A stretch of 64,000 nt of DNA from Chiridota heheva. Its lineage: Eukaryota > Echinodermata > Holothuroidea > Apodida > Chiridotidae. The stretch is taken from assembly GCA_020152595.1 (NCBI GenBank), contig JAIGNY010001448.1:1626001-1690000 (forward strand). Direction: 5' to 3'. Position 1 is the first letter of the stretch, and the number at the start of each line of letters is the position of its first letter. The notes beneath the pieces are model-generated. The model ran no database searches, was not told where the DNA came from, and saw only the letters and a program-made list of their open reading frames with translations. This document shows positions 1-11,879 of this stretch, one piece after another. Position numbers and translations under genes: made by a program.

Positions 1-3000
1 TAAACCGCTTTGTATATCTTTTGGAGCCGATGCTATGGAGTCAATAGGTATGATACAAAAAATATTTTTGCATTTCAACATAAGTGTTGGTAAAAAATCA
101 ATGAGATTTACACAAGATGAAAGTATTGATAGTAATCATTGTTAGATGGCAGTTTAATCTCTGATTAAATAAAAACATCACATATTTTCCATACATTCAA
201 AAAGCTGCAAATGGTGATTAACCACATCTGCTCAAATTTAAAAAAAGTGTTTTAATTTAAATCCATGTAGACATTGCCACATGAACATAGACCATAAAGG
301 AATTTCCTAATGCTGCCTCTACATGAATTTCAAGTTTAATACTTAAAAATTAATGTTGAGGCAGAGTGTTTATATGCATATTTAATGCACTGGGCAATGG
401 ACTTTGGCCAGAGTGGAATGGCCCGACTATTGGAGGGCCATTTGTGAGTGCAAAGTCCTTTGAACAGTTTATTAAATGCATATATAAACATGATGCCAAA
501 ACATTAATCTTTTTATAAAAATTTTATGCTAAATTGTTTAGAATGCACAAAAAACAACTAAAAAGAATGAAAAACGAGAAAAGTGTTTACATATTTTATC
601 GCTTTATTAAAAAAATTACAGTATTGAAAATGGAATGAAGCAAATAATGAAGGTTGTGCATTACCGAATTTGATGCACAGGTCACATGACAATGCAAATA
701 CTCAAAAGAAATTTTATGAAATTCTATAGCTTACTACCATAACAATGCTGACTTATAAGTTGCCAAAAAAGAAACATTAATATAAATAAACACATACTAA
801 AGACCCATACTGAACAACAACACAGATATGCCAACACTGTGACAACACCCTGATAACAAGAGGAGAAGACTTGTCTTTAAGTGATTTTAAAGGAGGTGAT
901 CGATATAGCCTTGGAAAATTGGATGGGAAGATTATTCTATAAGCTCCATCCTGTAAATGCTCTTTTCCCAAGTGTTTCATGGTACTACTAAGTTAGTTTC
1001 TGACTGACCTAATTGATAAGGATGTTGCTTATAATCACAAAGTGATTGTAGATATGTTGGAAGCAGGTTGTAAAATGTTTTGTACATGGGCAAGATTACA
1101 TAAACTAAACCCTGTAGTGGACTGGTATCCAGTGCAGATCTTTAAGTATAGGTAATATGTGCTCCCTGTTGCCACAGTGAGGGATAATCATCAAAGTGAA
1201 GAATATTTTGTAGTTTAGTAACTTGTTAGTGTACATGTCCATGGACCTTATTAGTTCCCTACTATGGTAAATCTATGTTGAGACATATCACATTTGCAGG
1301 TTTTCTAATACAGTTTTGTTTTTAGGATAACGTTTTCTTTTAAATCATATGATAAAGAGTATGGTATGAGATAAAAAACAGCATACTGAAGTTGTGCCTA
1401 TAATGACCTTTTATAAGAATGAAACAATAATTTTCTTACAAACTTCTGTGTATTTCATGTGTCGTTGTTAGCAGTGGTCATTTACACAAAACATGCACCT
1501 TTTATAGTTTATGTCCAAATGTGACTTAACTTTTGATGATATAGGATTCTTGTAACTTGTTTCATAATGATTTCTCATTTTAATTGAAATGTACTTTTCA
1601 ATGATCCCAATCAACAGGTTTACCTCCTGTTCAAGAAACAGACATAGGCAAGATAAGTGCCAGAAGTCCCATGGAGCTATGGAAGCATGCATTCACAGCA
1701 TATTTTCCCAAGAGGCAAGAACAACTTGTGACTTCTTTAGTATTTAGTTTCCCAGTGAGTGGCATAGCCAGGGGCCAAAAATTGTTCCAACTGTGACTTT
1801 TGATGGCAATGTCTGAAAAGTCTGGTTGTGGGTGTTTAAGGGACCTTGATTAACACTGTTTGTGAATTAGTAGGGAGTCCGCAAAGGCCACTCATGGTTA
1901 CACCACTGTTCATAGTTGAAAATGTTAACATTATTTAAAAACGAATTGATTATATATAAATTAGATTGTTTACTTCTCTTAATCTTCTCTATCCTAACTC
2001 TTACACCATAAATTTATATCACCCTCTTGGCACATTTGACTCTAACTGTCACAGTGTCATTAAACATCAACAAACAAACAAACAGATTGTTTAAGTCTTG
2101 ACAGGTCTGGAAAATCAATGCAGCCACTATTAAGAATTACTTTTCATCACAGTGGTTGAGTATCTTGACTTAATCCTCTTTGCTCCTTGTGGGACATAGG
2201 CCAGTTGCCTTCCACTTCTGTCGGTCTCTGGCCATAGTTTTTGTGTTTTGTAGTTTCCTAGGAAAGCTTGTCTAACAGGCTCTGTCGTTAGGCCTGTTTG
2301 GGGTGCCCTAGTTTCCTAATGTCGTGTGGGGTGGGTTCCACTCAAAAGTGCTTGTCTGGTTATGCACGAAGCATCCTTTCTCAAAGTGTTTCCCACCCAT
2401 TGCCACTTCTTTATTCGAATATGTGTCTGTATTGCTTGCTGGTTAGCTGTTGTCCTGAGAGTCACATTCGACAATTTGTCAAACCACTTGGTGCAAAGGA
2501 TTCGGTGGATGCCTAGTGTCTCTTAATATGTTATTGGTTTAAGGGCTTTAGACTAGTTTGAAATATAAGCATTGTCTTGACTGCTTTAAAAGAGTACAAC
2601 AAATTGATAAAAAGCAATTTTTTTTGTTGCTGTAAATGACTTGGAAATGTTGGGATTTATAGAGTCTATTAGTCGAGCATTGTGAATTAAGATTCCATTA
2701 GTGCATTAAATCATTGTTTGATGTATGTCTTCAAAGCAAGGCAATACATCAAAAATCTAAAGTGGTATATATCCAAAAAGACAATTAATGGTTATATGAA
2801 GATGTCTCATATTGTTTGTACTGCGGCTTCTGCCATATTTTGAATTTGATCAAGGCGGCAATTCAATTAATATTTGGATACACCATACAGTACTGAATTG
2901 CAGAAAATTGTTTGGAAGACAGTTCATTCATTTCATGTCTATATGCATGTATGGGTTCATATGATACAGGACAAATTGAAAAGTAACATCTTGTCATATA

Positions 3001-3293
3001 TTTTGCATGTGACCAAAATCTATAAAAGCTTCCATCTTGGAAGTATTCTTGTCATTTGTTAAGTTCCATGGTGGAACCTGTGTCAATATTTTTATTGTAC
3101 AATACAGAGATAAATGGTACTGCTGTTCATGCACAGAGCTACCAGAAAGAATTTGGGCATACTTAATATTTCAAATCATCAGTAGCTTAAAGTCTGCATT
3201 TGATCAAATTGCCATGTTAAATCTAATGTAAGTGAATTTTAAATTGATTTTTTCACTCATATTTATTAGACATTTCATTTCCTTATGAAACAG
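1..3293. other. AT-rich stretch with no supported gene
   Basis: I see no exon with convincing coding character or splice signals on either strand. Open frames here are short and of random composition. It may hold introns of the plus-strand gene whose exon starts at 3294. The stretch 2160-2520 is less AT-rich and reads like an old dispersed repeat, but I cannot name a family. Confidence 0.4.
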
Positions 3294-3448
3294 AGCATTC
3301 CGCAGGGTGTCACTGCCGATCCCTCTAAAGACCCCCAGTACAGAGAAGCTGCCGTGGACAACATGCGAGCCCAGAAAGACAAGGTAGAAATGGAACTAAA
3401 AAGAGTCATGAAATTGCATGAGGGCTTGCCAATGAAACTGTATTCCAA
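3294..3448 (+). CDS. candidate internal exon of an unassigned plus-strand gene
   Basis: A clear acceptor (pyrimidine-rich tract ending AAACAG) precedes an open frame with strongly coding composition. It begins SIPQGVTADPSKDPQYREAA and continues as a charged, helix-prone stretch rich in K, E and R, ending near EGLPMKLYSK. A plausible donor, CAA|GTATGT, follows at 3449. Without splicing, the frame would run to a TAA at 3480-3482. I do not recognise the protein; it looks like a coiled-coil segment. The gene would run toward XPO5 tail to tail. Confidence 0.5.
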
Positions 3449-5299
3449 GTATGTGGTGTTGAAAGGGCTTGAAACACTTTAAGTGAGTTTGTGAAAGTGA
3501 AAAAGTGAGAGAAGGAAGAGGCAAGGTATCAGAAGCATATAACAGCATGAGTATTGACATACAGCCAGTTTGAACTTATATGGGGTTACCAAATGGATTG
3601 ACGATGTGATAATTAGTCAATTTTTGTATCTGTATTAACAAACATGTGGCAGATGTTTTCTTTATTTCATAATGAATGGGTAAACATGGCTTCTTTTTAT
3701 TATTGCTTTATTTTATTAAGTAATCTTGAATTTTCAAATTAATCTACACATTATTCAGTTGTGAAATAATAAAGTTTATATGAGTCAAAAAATGTAGCCA
3801 AGTTGTTCAATTTTAGAGGAACATATCCTTATATAGGGCAAGCACAATTGTCAAGAAGGGGAAATAGGAAGGTGTAGAATTTATATTCTTGATTTTAAAG
3901 GCTGCATGCAAAATCATAGAGCCTCACCCTTATTGTATTAGTATACTATCCTTTTTCTATGAACCTCATCTGTGCTTCATTTCCTTCCAACTTATGTTGC
4001 TGTTTGAAGATTATTTTCTTTGCTTGTACGGAACCTTCCTTTTCCTTTTCTTTCTCTCGTCATTCATTTGCTTCCTTCTTTATTTTCTTCTTGTTTCATT
4101 CAGGGATTTACAAATCAACAAAAAATCAACTTGCCGGCCTGGCAGGGGTGTATTTTTTGTAAACATGTAATGCAAATTTGGCTAAAAACTAAGTTGTTTA
4201 TCCGGGCAGGTCAAGTAAATATTATGGTTGCCTGGATAAGATTCATGGTAGTCCGGGCAGCCAGACATTTGATTTGTCAAACCCTGATTTCATTGACACT
4301 TTTTATTCTTTCCCAAGTTTGTTGCTGCTGCCCCAGATGCATTTTTTTTATTGGTCATGATGTGATTGTTTCAGTCATACAAAGAAATCATATTGAGCTG
4401 CTTTAATACAGCTTTCAAATTCTTCATGTATCTTTCTTTTATCCAAACACGCCCAGTGGATGTATGAAGTTCATCTTTCTGTAATAACTAATCATGTATT
4501 GAATGTCAAATATGTTGAAAATATGTCAAACAGAAACAAAAGGTTAACAAATATCTTTCCTGTGCAACTGAAATTGTTAGGCACTTGACCAATAGTTCAC
4601 CATGACTTTTATAAACTAATTAAGGTATGGTTATGATTTATGGAGCCCACAGGGAATTTGGCATTCAGGGTCTCACAGAAGCCCATGTGATAATATTGTT
4701 AATGCTTAGGGGCTCACATTATGCAGATTCTGCTCTGGGCCTTTGGGGTTTGTTTACCCACCCTTGCTTTGCCCTGGCAATATCTATGCATTTGCCAGTG
4801 CAATCAAACAGCTTTTCTTTCCCTCATTGTTTAACAGAGAATAAGGAATGTTGATTACATTCGAACAGAATGCTTTCTCTTAATCCCTGTCAAGTTTAGA
4901 ATAAGATTTCCTATATCAAATGCAGTAGCTGGTAAAATGGATTATAAAGTAGTTATGTGAAAGATATACTTGAGACGTGGTAAGACAACATTACTAGTTA
5001 CCTGATGTTGTCCAGAACAAATAATTTCATTGTACTTGCTTCAGCCTACTTAACCTTAAGTGAGTCTCATTGTTATATGGGAGGTTAAATGGGATGGACT
5101 GGTGCCACACCCAGGGGGACACTCTAATCTGCTGACAAGCCAGGTATATAAGCACCCACCTTATGACTTGGGAAAGTAAAATAGCATAGATTGACAATCA
5201 TGCAATCCCACTTGTAAACATTTGTAAGTCTACGTACTTGTAAGATGTAAATATGAAGTGTCAGTCAATTGTCAAAGAAAGTCTTTCGTTTTTCCACAG
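3449..5299 (+). other. probable intron or introns of the unassigned plus-strand gene
   Basis: Lies between the candidate exon at 3294-3448 and the candidate terminal exon at 5300. The phases of those two exons do not match directly (2 versus 0), so a further small exon may be hidden here. A SINE-tail-like fragment is at about 5090-5160 (GGATGGACTGG followed by CAGGGGGACACTC). Nothing else is recognisable. Confidence 0.3.
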
Positions 5300-5383
5300 G
5301 AATTATCTGTTTACAAGAAAAAAGCTGATAGAAAACTGAAATCCAAACAAATGGCTGGTGCGATGGGTGATGCCGACAGATGA
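5300..5383 (+). CDS. candidate terminal coding exon of the unassigned plus-strand gene
   Basis: A good acceptor (TTTCGTTTTTCCACAG) is followed by 27 codons and a TGA. The peptide is very basic in its first half (ELSVYKKKADRKLKSKQ) and ends GAMGDADR. An AATAAA lies 60 bp after the stop, as expected for a last exon. It may belong to the same gene as the exon at 3294, although direct joining would change frame. The product is not recognised. Confidence 0.45.
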   Translation, partial: ELSVYKKKADRKLKSKQMAGAMGDADR

Positions 5384-5442
5384 ATGCAACTTTCAATCAA
5401 GACTCTGTACATCATTTGGAAAATTATTTCAAAACAATATTC

Positions 5443-5448
5443 AATAAA
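5443..5448 (+). terminator. candidate poly(A) signal AATAAA
   Basis: AATAAA 60 bp downstream of the TGA of the candidate terminal exon. The spacing suits a short 3' UTR. The hexamer is common in AT-rich DNA, so it is supportive only because of the exon before it. Confidence 0.4.
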
Positions 5449-6236
5449 GCAGATGCTGGCATTATCCAGTTTTATACAAATGTGTTCAGTGTTAATTATT
5501 CCTTCAAATGTATTTTTCATCTAAAGGTCCATTACACTTAATTTTTGTGCTCATTGACAATGCATGCATGGGTAGACTTTTTGTTCAGTTGTAAATCCAT
5601 TGTCTTTTAATGCTCTGCCACACTTCTTGAAGTCAAATATCTGATCTGCTAGTCTTTTAATCTTGGTAGTCTTCCCGATCACCAAAAAGTGGACTGAAAT
5701 GTACACAAAAAAATGCATATCTTAATCATGTCTTTGTGTTATGCGGTAGATCCACCTTTTTATTTGCCAAGCAGTTGACAAACATTTATTTTTATGACAT
5801 GAACTGTCAATTTTCTATAATTTACACGGCTCCCACTCGACATTTTCCAGAAAATAGCCATAGAGAATTGCCACTTTTCAAGAGAATTGATTAAATTCAA
5901 GCAATCTGTCAGGACCTGTTACTTTAAAATATACAAATTAGGTTCCCGCTTTCTAGCCATGGTTTCCAGAAGATTACTCATTTCGTGTACAGGGATATGC
6001 TGCCAAGGTCATGTACCACCTGGGATTTGCAATAGGTAATTGTTCTGAGCACTGATTGCTGCACAGATTCAGTGTAGTGGTGCATACAAATTCATATCTT
6101 TGGTGGCAACATCAGTTCATTTATCATTCTATCCAAGCTATTGGATTTTCGCATCAGCACCACGTCTGGTGAGAAAATGGGAACCATTTGAAACACAGCT
6201 ATTTGAAGTGATAACAGAGGTCCTGTCCTTCCTATC
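5449..6236. other. intergenic stretch, nothing recognised
   Basis: Unique-looking AT-rich sequence between the candidate poly(A) signal and the minisatellite. I see no exon, RNA gene or repeat in it. Confidence 0.4.
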
Positions 6237-6968
6237 TTAGTATAAGTACAAGCAGTGATCTCTCTTATTGAAGTCAAGGTCCAGTCCTTCGTATAAGTAC
6301 GTGTAGTGATCTTTTTCATTTAAGTCGAGGTCCAGTCCTTCCTATCTTAGTATAAGTACGTGCAGTGATCTCTTATTCAAGTCGAGGTCCAGTCTTTCCT
6401 ATTTTAGTATAAGTATGTGCAGTGATCTCTTATTCAAGTCGAGGTCCAGTCCTTCCTATCTTAGTATAAGTATGTGCAGTGATCTCTTGTTCAAGTCGAG
6501 GTCCAGTCTTTCCTATTTTAGTATAAGTATGTGCAGTGATCTCTTATTCAAGTCGAGATCCAGTCCTTCCTATCTTAGTATAAGTATGTGCAGTGATCTC
6601 TTATTCAAGTCGAGGTCCAGTCCTTCCTATCTTAGTATAAGTATGTGCAGTGATCTCTTATTCAAGTCGAGGTCCAGTCCTTCCTATCTTAGTATAAGTA
6701 TGTGCAGTGATCTCTTATTCAAGTCGAGGTCCAGTCCTTCCTATTTCAGTACAAGTACGTGCAGTGATCTCTTATTCAAGTCGAGGTCCAGTCCTACCTA
6801 TCTTAGTATAAGTACGTGCAGTGATCTCTTTTATTCAAGTAGAGGTCCAGTCCTTCCTATCTTAGTATAAGTTCGTGCAGTGATCTCTTTCATTCAAGTC
6901 GAGGTCCAGTCCTTCCTATCTTAATATAAGTACGTGCAGTGATCTCTTTCATTCAAGTCGAGGTCCAA
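6237..6968. repeat. 57-bp minisatellite, about 12-13 units
   Basis: Tandem array with unit core GTGCAGTGATCTCTTATTCA, then AAGTCGAGGTCCAGTCCTTC and CTATCTTAGTATAAGTA. The central units are almost identical at 57 bp. The outer units vary by a few bases (for example CTCTTTCATTC), and the left edge is the most degraded. Because 57 is divisible by three, the array is open for about 150 codons on the plus strand; this is a by-product of the period and not evidence of a gene. Confidence 0.9.
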
Positions 6969-7770
6969 TCACTCTTCAATGCTGCTGTAGGTCGAGTTGT
7001 TTCATGCAATGCAAAGAATTTTCTAGTGATGGAAAAAACACCAACTTGACATCAATGGTACTTTTTCATATTTTCCAACTTGAAATTAAAATATTGCATT
7101 TTAAATGACATACAAAGAATCAAATGCCCAGATCTGTATCTCCCAGTACAGAGTTCAGCCGGAAGTCCTTTAAATATTTCTCCAGATCTTTTCTCAGTAA
7201 AATCTCCTCTCAGATCAGTGATGATCTTATTCAGCTAAGTATCACATAGTAAGTGGTAAATAAGAATTAATCTTTATCGTGCAAAAGAAGGTCCTGCGAG
7301 GTTCCAGATATACAACATGGTTGTCATCACTTTGTTTGTCAGGACTAAGCCTGTCCATGAAGGTATATTAGTTCCATGGTCTGTCTTACAAATTGACCAA
7401 GTGAAGATAGTATTGACAAGTAGTGTTCAGTCACTAACGTGCTCAGTAAATTTATTGTAAATATATAGATTTATTTCCAAGTATGCTAATTTTCCTTCAC
7501 CTTGATTGTGTTGAAAACTTCATATATGAATCATTTCATCGAAAGCAATGTAGAAAATAAAGAGATCAAAACAAGGTACACATTTATTTTTTCACTTATA
7601 TTCCATTTCTCAGGTTAATCGGTAACAACTTTGAAAGCAAATTTTAAAAACAACATACAATATTTCACTCTAATGTTCACAATGTGTGATGATTTAAAGG
7701 ATTAGTTTAGGGGTCAAGCAGGTCCAGCAAGTCCATCGTACATGAAAAAGAACTTAAGATAACAGATATT
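6969..7770. other. unique AT-rich stretch between two minisatellites
   Basis: No exon, RNA gene or named repeat seen. It may hold the 5' end of the BEL/Pao element found further right, but I could not find an LTR. Confidence 0.35.
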
Positions 7771-7785
7771 GCAAACAATACACAT

Positions 7786-8205
7786 GCCATCTCACCCTGT
7801 GCCACATGCCACCTCACCCTGTGCTACATGCCACCCTGTGCCACATGCCACCCTGTGCCACATGTCACCCTGTGCCACATGTCACCCTGTGCCACATCCC
7901 ACCATGTGCCACATTCCACCCTGTGCCACATCCCACCATGTGCCACATGCCATCCCACCATGTGCCACATGCCATCCCACCATGTGCCACATGCCATCCC
8001 ACCATGTGCCACATGCCATCCCACCATGTGCCACATGCCATCCCAGCGCCACATGCCATCCCAGCGCCACATGCCATCCCAGCGCCACATGCCATCCCAG
8101 CGCCACATGCCATCCCACCATGTGCCACATGCCATTCCACCATGTGCCACATGCCATGCCACCCTGTGCCACATGCCATGCCACCCTGTGCCACATGTCA
8201 TGCAA
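7786..8205. repeat. 17/18/22-bp minisatellite, CCACCCTGTGCCACATG family
   Basis: The array begins with CCACCCTGTGCCACATG (17 bp) units, passes through CCATCCCACCATGTGCCACATG-type 22 bp units and four 18 bp CCATCCCAGCGCCACATG units, then returns to the 17 bp form. It is open in several frames on both strands, with no sign of selection on a protein. It runs straight into the decayed BEL/Pao element. A close relative of the same unit forms the array at 35.3-36.0 kb. Confidence 0.9.
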
Positions 8206-8211
8206 CCAGGA

Positions 8212-8550
8212 AAGGTTAACCTGTGAATTATGCCAGAAACCACATCCAACAGTCCTTCACTACAACAGGAATCCAGACTATAAAACTGCTGATGCATCCA
8301 GTGAAGCCTTTATTGAAAGAACACAGGCTATGGTATCTTCAGTCACCACATGTTGCACCAATATGCAAGCTCACGGGCGCAATACCTACATGGGGGCCTG
8401 AGTCAACAAGATATCTTTATTTATTGTCCCAGTTCAAGTGAAATCCAAATTTATGAATCGTTATGTAGAGACGTACGCCTTCCTAGATAATGGCAGCACA
8501 GATACTGAGAATCATCTTGATCACTTGTGTGTCAATGGTCCCAAAACCAA
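8212..8550 (+). pseudogene. BEL/Pao zinc-knuckle and protease remnant
   Basis: CELCQKPHPTVLH at about 8224-8262 matches the C-x2-C...HPTxLH segment that precedes the protease in BEL/Pao polyproteins. After a stop near 8400, the frame FIVPVQVKS is followed by YAFLDNGSTDT near 8475-8510, the retropepsin active-site signature (here D-N-G instead of the usual D-S/T-G). The two parts are in different frames. Confidence 0.75.
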
Positions 8551-9114
8551 AATAATGTTGAGTACCCTACAACAGGAGAAATTAGTTGAAAGCTGAATTA
8601 TATCCAACTTAGAAGTGAGTAACATAAAAGGACTGAATACCTAACTTAGAAGTGAGTGACATAAAAGGACTGGATACCTTATCTTGCCAAGAGTGTACAC
8701 ACAGGAAAAGATTCCAGTCACCAAGAAAGATATGATAAACAACATTCAAAGATGGTGCTATTTAAGTAGTCTCATTGCCAAGTTCAAAAGCAACAGAAGT
8801 GGGATTGCTTATTGGGAGCAATGTTCATCAAGCCATGGAACCATGGGAAGTGGTGAATAGTCGAGGGGAAATGGTCCCTATGCAGTTCGTACATGTTTAG
8901 GATGGGTCGTTAACAGTCCAGTCGTCAATTGCAAGAATACGCTGGTGAACCATGTTACATTACAGACCATAGACAAAACTTGACAAACCAGTTTAATTAT
9001 GACTTCAATGAAAGGGTGTCAGAAGAAAGGCCTGAGAAATCAAGAGATGATCAGCTGTTCCTCCAGCAGTTAAACAAACCAGTAAGGATGATCATTACGA
9101 AACAGCCCTCCCTT

Positions 9115-9900
9115 TGAAGAATGAAACAGCCCATATGCCAAACAACAAGGATCAAGCAACCCAGTGGGCGATGAACATGAAACACAGATTGCAGAAGGAC
9201 ACAAAGTACCTCGAAGACTACAAGGGCTTCATGCAGTCTATACTAGATAAGGGTTATGCTTCCATGGTAACAGATACAGAAGTGGAACGAGACGATGAGG
9301 TGTGGTACATACCTCACCATGGAGTCTACGACCCCCAAAAGAAGAAAATATGAGTGGTCTTCAACTCACCTCAAAATTCAAAGGAACATCACTAAACGAC
9401 AGACTGCTTTTAAGGCCCAGACCTTGCCAATTTACCAGCTGGAGTTCTCTTTCGTTTTTGTCTAGACCCAGTTGCGATCATGGCAGATATCGAAGCTATG
9501 TTCTATCAAGTTTGAGTCAAAAAAGAACACCGTGATCTGCTATGTTTCCTTTGGTGGCCAGATGGAAACGTCCATGAACCTTTGCAAGAGTATAAGATAA
9601 TGGTACACATATTTGGTGCCATTTCTTCACCGAGTTGCTCAAACTAGCCCCTTCATAGAACAGCAGATGACTTCGGAAGTGACTTTGACAAACACTTGAT
9701 ACAGTAAAGGAGAACTTCTACGTGGATGACATGCTTAAATCAGTCAGAAGTGAGGAAGAAGCTGTAAGGTTGGCGAGACAACTGAGAGAATTGGTGGCCA
9801 AAGATGGGTTTCACCTTACCCAGTCGCTCGGCAACAGTAGAGCAGTTTTAGATACCAAACCAGAAAGTGAAAAAGCAGAGAAAGTCAAGGACAAAGATTT
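9115..9900 (+). pseudogene. BEL/Pao reverse transcriptase remnant
   Basis: Successive frames contain WYIPHHGVYDPQKKK (about 9301-9345), [14 protein letters not shown] near 9475-9515 (the first catalytic aspartate region), LWWPDG, and YVDDMLKSVRSEEEAVRLA near 9719-9778, the polymerase YxDD box of this clade. At least three frameshifts or stops separate the motifs, so no active enzyme is encoded. Confidence 0.8.
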
Positions 9901-10093
9901 GTAAAGAGAAGCACCTCCAGTTCATTGAGCCCTTGGAGTAATTTGGTGCGTTGAATTTGACAAGTTTCAGTTTTGAGCGACAGTAAATGAGAAACCATAC
10001 ACAAGAAATGGAATTCTGCCCATAATGGCTTGTCTATGACCGTTAGGATGTCTTGCACCCTTTGTATTAGTTGCCAAGAAAAATCTCCAAGAC

Positions 10094-10545
10094 TTGTGCA
10101 GAAGGAAAATTGCTTGGGATGACACAAAACCAGAAGAACATCTGAAGTGTTGGAAAAGATGGTTGGTTAAACTGCTAAAGTTAAAGGACTTTGAAGTCAA
10201 CAGATGCCTCAAACCAAAGGAATTTTGGAATGTGACCTTGACCCAGTTGCATCTTTTCAGTGATGCTAGTGAGACTGGTTATGGTGTTGCTGCTTATTGC
10301 CGTTCTGTGAACAAGAAGGAAATGATCCATTGTCACTTCATTTCAGGGAAGGCAAGAGTTGCCGCTCTCAAACAAGTCACAATGCCCCGACTTGAACTCT
10401 CTGCAGCTACAGTTTTTGTAAGACTATCCAAAGTGCTGGAACAAGATACGGTTATTTGGTACATCAGCAATAGCTTTGCTAGGAACCATATGTTCGTGGC
10501 AAACAGAGTGGCTACCATCACCAATGCATCCCAAGTCAGCGGACA
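10094..10545 (+). pseudogene. BEL/Pao RNase H region remnant
   Basis: An open stretch of about 150 codons reads HLKCWKRWLVKLLKLKDFEV, then LHLFSDASETGYGVAAY (the family's RNase H-like FxDAS motif), HFISGKARVA and TMPRLELSAA. This order is typical of the Pao RNase H block between reverse transcriptase and integrase. The frame fails shortly after VIWYISNS. Confidence 0.8.
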
Positions 10546-10554
10546 TATGTAGAG

Positions 10555-11080
10555 TCCTCCGGAAATTTAGTCCACCAACTGGTTCACACTATGGCGGCAT
10601 GTGGGAATGCCAAATTCACACTGTTGGGCAGATCCTGAATGTTTTGCTCAACTCACAGAACTTAACAGATGAAAGCTTGCAAACCATAATGTGGGAGGTA
10701 GAAGCGACTATAAACAGTTGACCTTCAGGTGTGGTGTCCCTAGACTTAATGACATAGAACCCCTTACCCCAACCACCTGTTGCTTCTGAAGAGTAAACAC
10801 CAGCCTTCCAACGGAATCTTCAAAAAGACAGACATGTATGTGAGGCAGCATTGGAGACAGGCACACTTCTTCTGGAAGAGGTGGATCTGTGTTGACTTCA
10901 GCAGCGCCAAAAATGGTTGAAACCAAGAAGAAACATTCAGATTTGAGACTGTTTTGATTGTGGAAAGAAACGTGCCTAGAAACTTGGTTATTGGGATGCA
11001 TCATAACTCCTGTATCAGATAAACAAGGAGAGGTACGACGTGTTAAAACTGCAATCTGTTTTGGAGCAGTCAATCACCAA
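10555..11080 (+). pseudogene. BEL/Pao integrase end and DUF5641-like remnant
   Basis: TGSHYGGMWECQI near 10580-10618 and ESLQTIMWEVEATINS near 10670-10720 match the integrase segment with its conserved glutamate. Further on, [15 protein letters not shown] (about 10840-10885) and SDKQGEVRRVK (about 11016-11050) correspond to the C-terminal DUF5641-type domain. Reading frames change at least twice. Confidence 0.75.
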
Positions 11081-11786
11081 TTTATGTCTTTTGTTAGAGG
11101 CCGATCATTAATTAATTTTTTTGTTTCCTTGGGTAATGACCGTGAAGGTCTAATTAATTTGTGGAGAACTTGATGCATAAAGTTACTCATGCTATATTAT
11201 GAAATGTGACATTTGTGTATGACTTTGCTTCAGCAATGTGATTTGTTGCGATCTATCACATGAAAGTTTGAATTTTTTGAGAAGTTATAATTTTCCCAAG
11301 GTGAGCCAAGTGCCCTAGGTTTCAGGCTGTGAAAGCCCACATGTGTATGGTTTATTATCTTTCATGGACTTCATTGACTGATAGTCTTGATTAAATTGTG
11401 TTTATAACTTTGATGCAAATTTAAACTTAATCTTGTAAAGAAAAATATGTTCATTAAAAACAATCAACATGTTTTTTTAAACAACTTGAACAATGAACAT
11501 TTTTTTTTTTAAACAACTTTAATGCAAACATTTGAACTGAACTTGCATAAGCAATCTTTCTGAACTTGCATGAGTGATCTTTCTGAACTTGCATAGTTTT
11601 GGTCATTCATTTGCTAGTTTTGGACCCATTTCATGTATCTTTATTAGGTATTGTTACCTTGTTTGTTTGAAAGTTTTACATCAGTTAATTGTCAAACCTA
11701 TTTGGTTTGTACAATTAGGGGCACAGTGTAGGTGCAGGGTTGCTTTGTCATTTTCTGGTGGGAAACAACTGTCTGTCATAGTATAG
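11081..11786. other. AT-rich stretch after the BEL/Pao element
   Basis: Contains A/T homopolymers, two AAACAACTT-type blocks, and a short three-copy tandem of a GATCTTTCTGAACTTGCAT-like unit at about 11535-11595. It may include the decayed 3' LTR, but no matching 5' copy was found. Confidence 0.35.
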
Positions 11787-11879
11787 TTAACCCTTACTAT
11801 ATCGCTGTTTTGGGTGCCCCATCTTTGACTACGCCTCCGGAGGGCATTTAAAAAAAAGTGCTGGTAGAGTAGGTGTTAA
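11787..11879. mobile_element. piggyBac-type MITE 1 (about 85 bp) with TTAA flanks
   Basis: TTAA at 11787-11790 is followed by CCCTTACTATATCGCTG. The right end reads GCTGGTAGAGTAGGTG followed by TTAA at 11876-11879. The ends are imperfect inverted repeats of the CCCTTACTCTACC type seen in the 3 kb copy at 12887. The interior (TTTTGGGTGCCCCATC...CGCCTCCGGAGGGCATTTA) is nearly the same as in MITE 2. Confidence 0.75.

Larger units (their letters stand above)
8206..11080 (+). mobile_element. decayed BEL/Pao LTR retrotransposon (internal region)
   Basis: Pieces of a BEL/Pao polyprotein occur in the canonical order on the plus strand: a CxxC zinc-knuckle-like segment, an aspartic protease, a reverse transcriptase, a Pao-type RNase H region, an integrase core remnant and a C-terminal DUF5641-like segment. 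Frameshifts and stops break every domain, so it is a fossil. A 38-39 bp direct duplication near 8605-8690 (AGAAGTGAGTGACATAAAAG in both halves) adds to the damage. I could not find LTRs on either side, so the true ends are unknown. Assignment rests on domain order and motif recall, not a search. Confidence 0.85.

Noticed and set aside
1120..1150. SINE tail fragment (GTGGACTGGTATCCAGTGC)
   Set aside because: Only about 20 bp resemble the tail; too short to call.
6415..6870. 151-codon open frame of 19-residue repeats
   Set aside because: It follows from a 57 bp tandem period free of stops. The array edges, with other unit lengths, break the frame, and there is no start context or homology.
7769..8401. 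Long open frames on both strands rich in H, C, P or W, G, M
   Set aside because: All are translations of the CCACCCTGTGCCACATG minisatellite. Several frames are open at once on both strands, which is the mark of a simple repeat. Only the last part (zinc-knuckle remnant) is meaningful.
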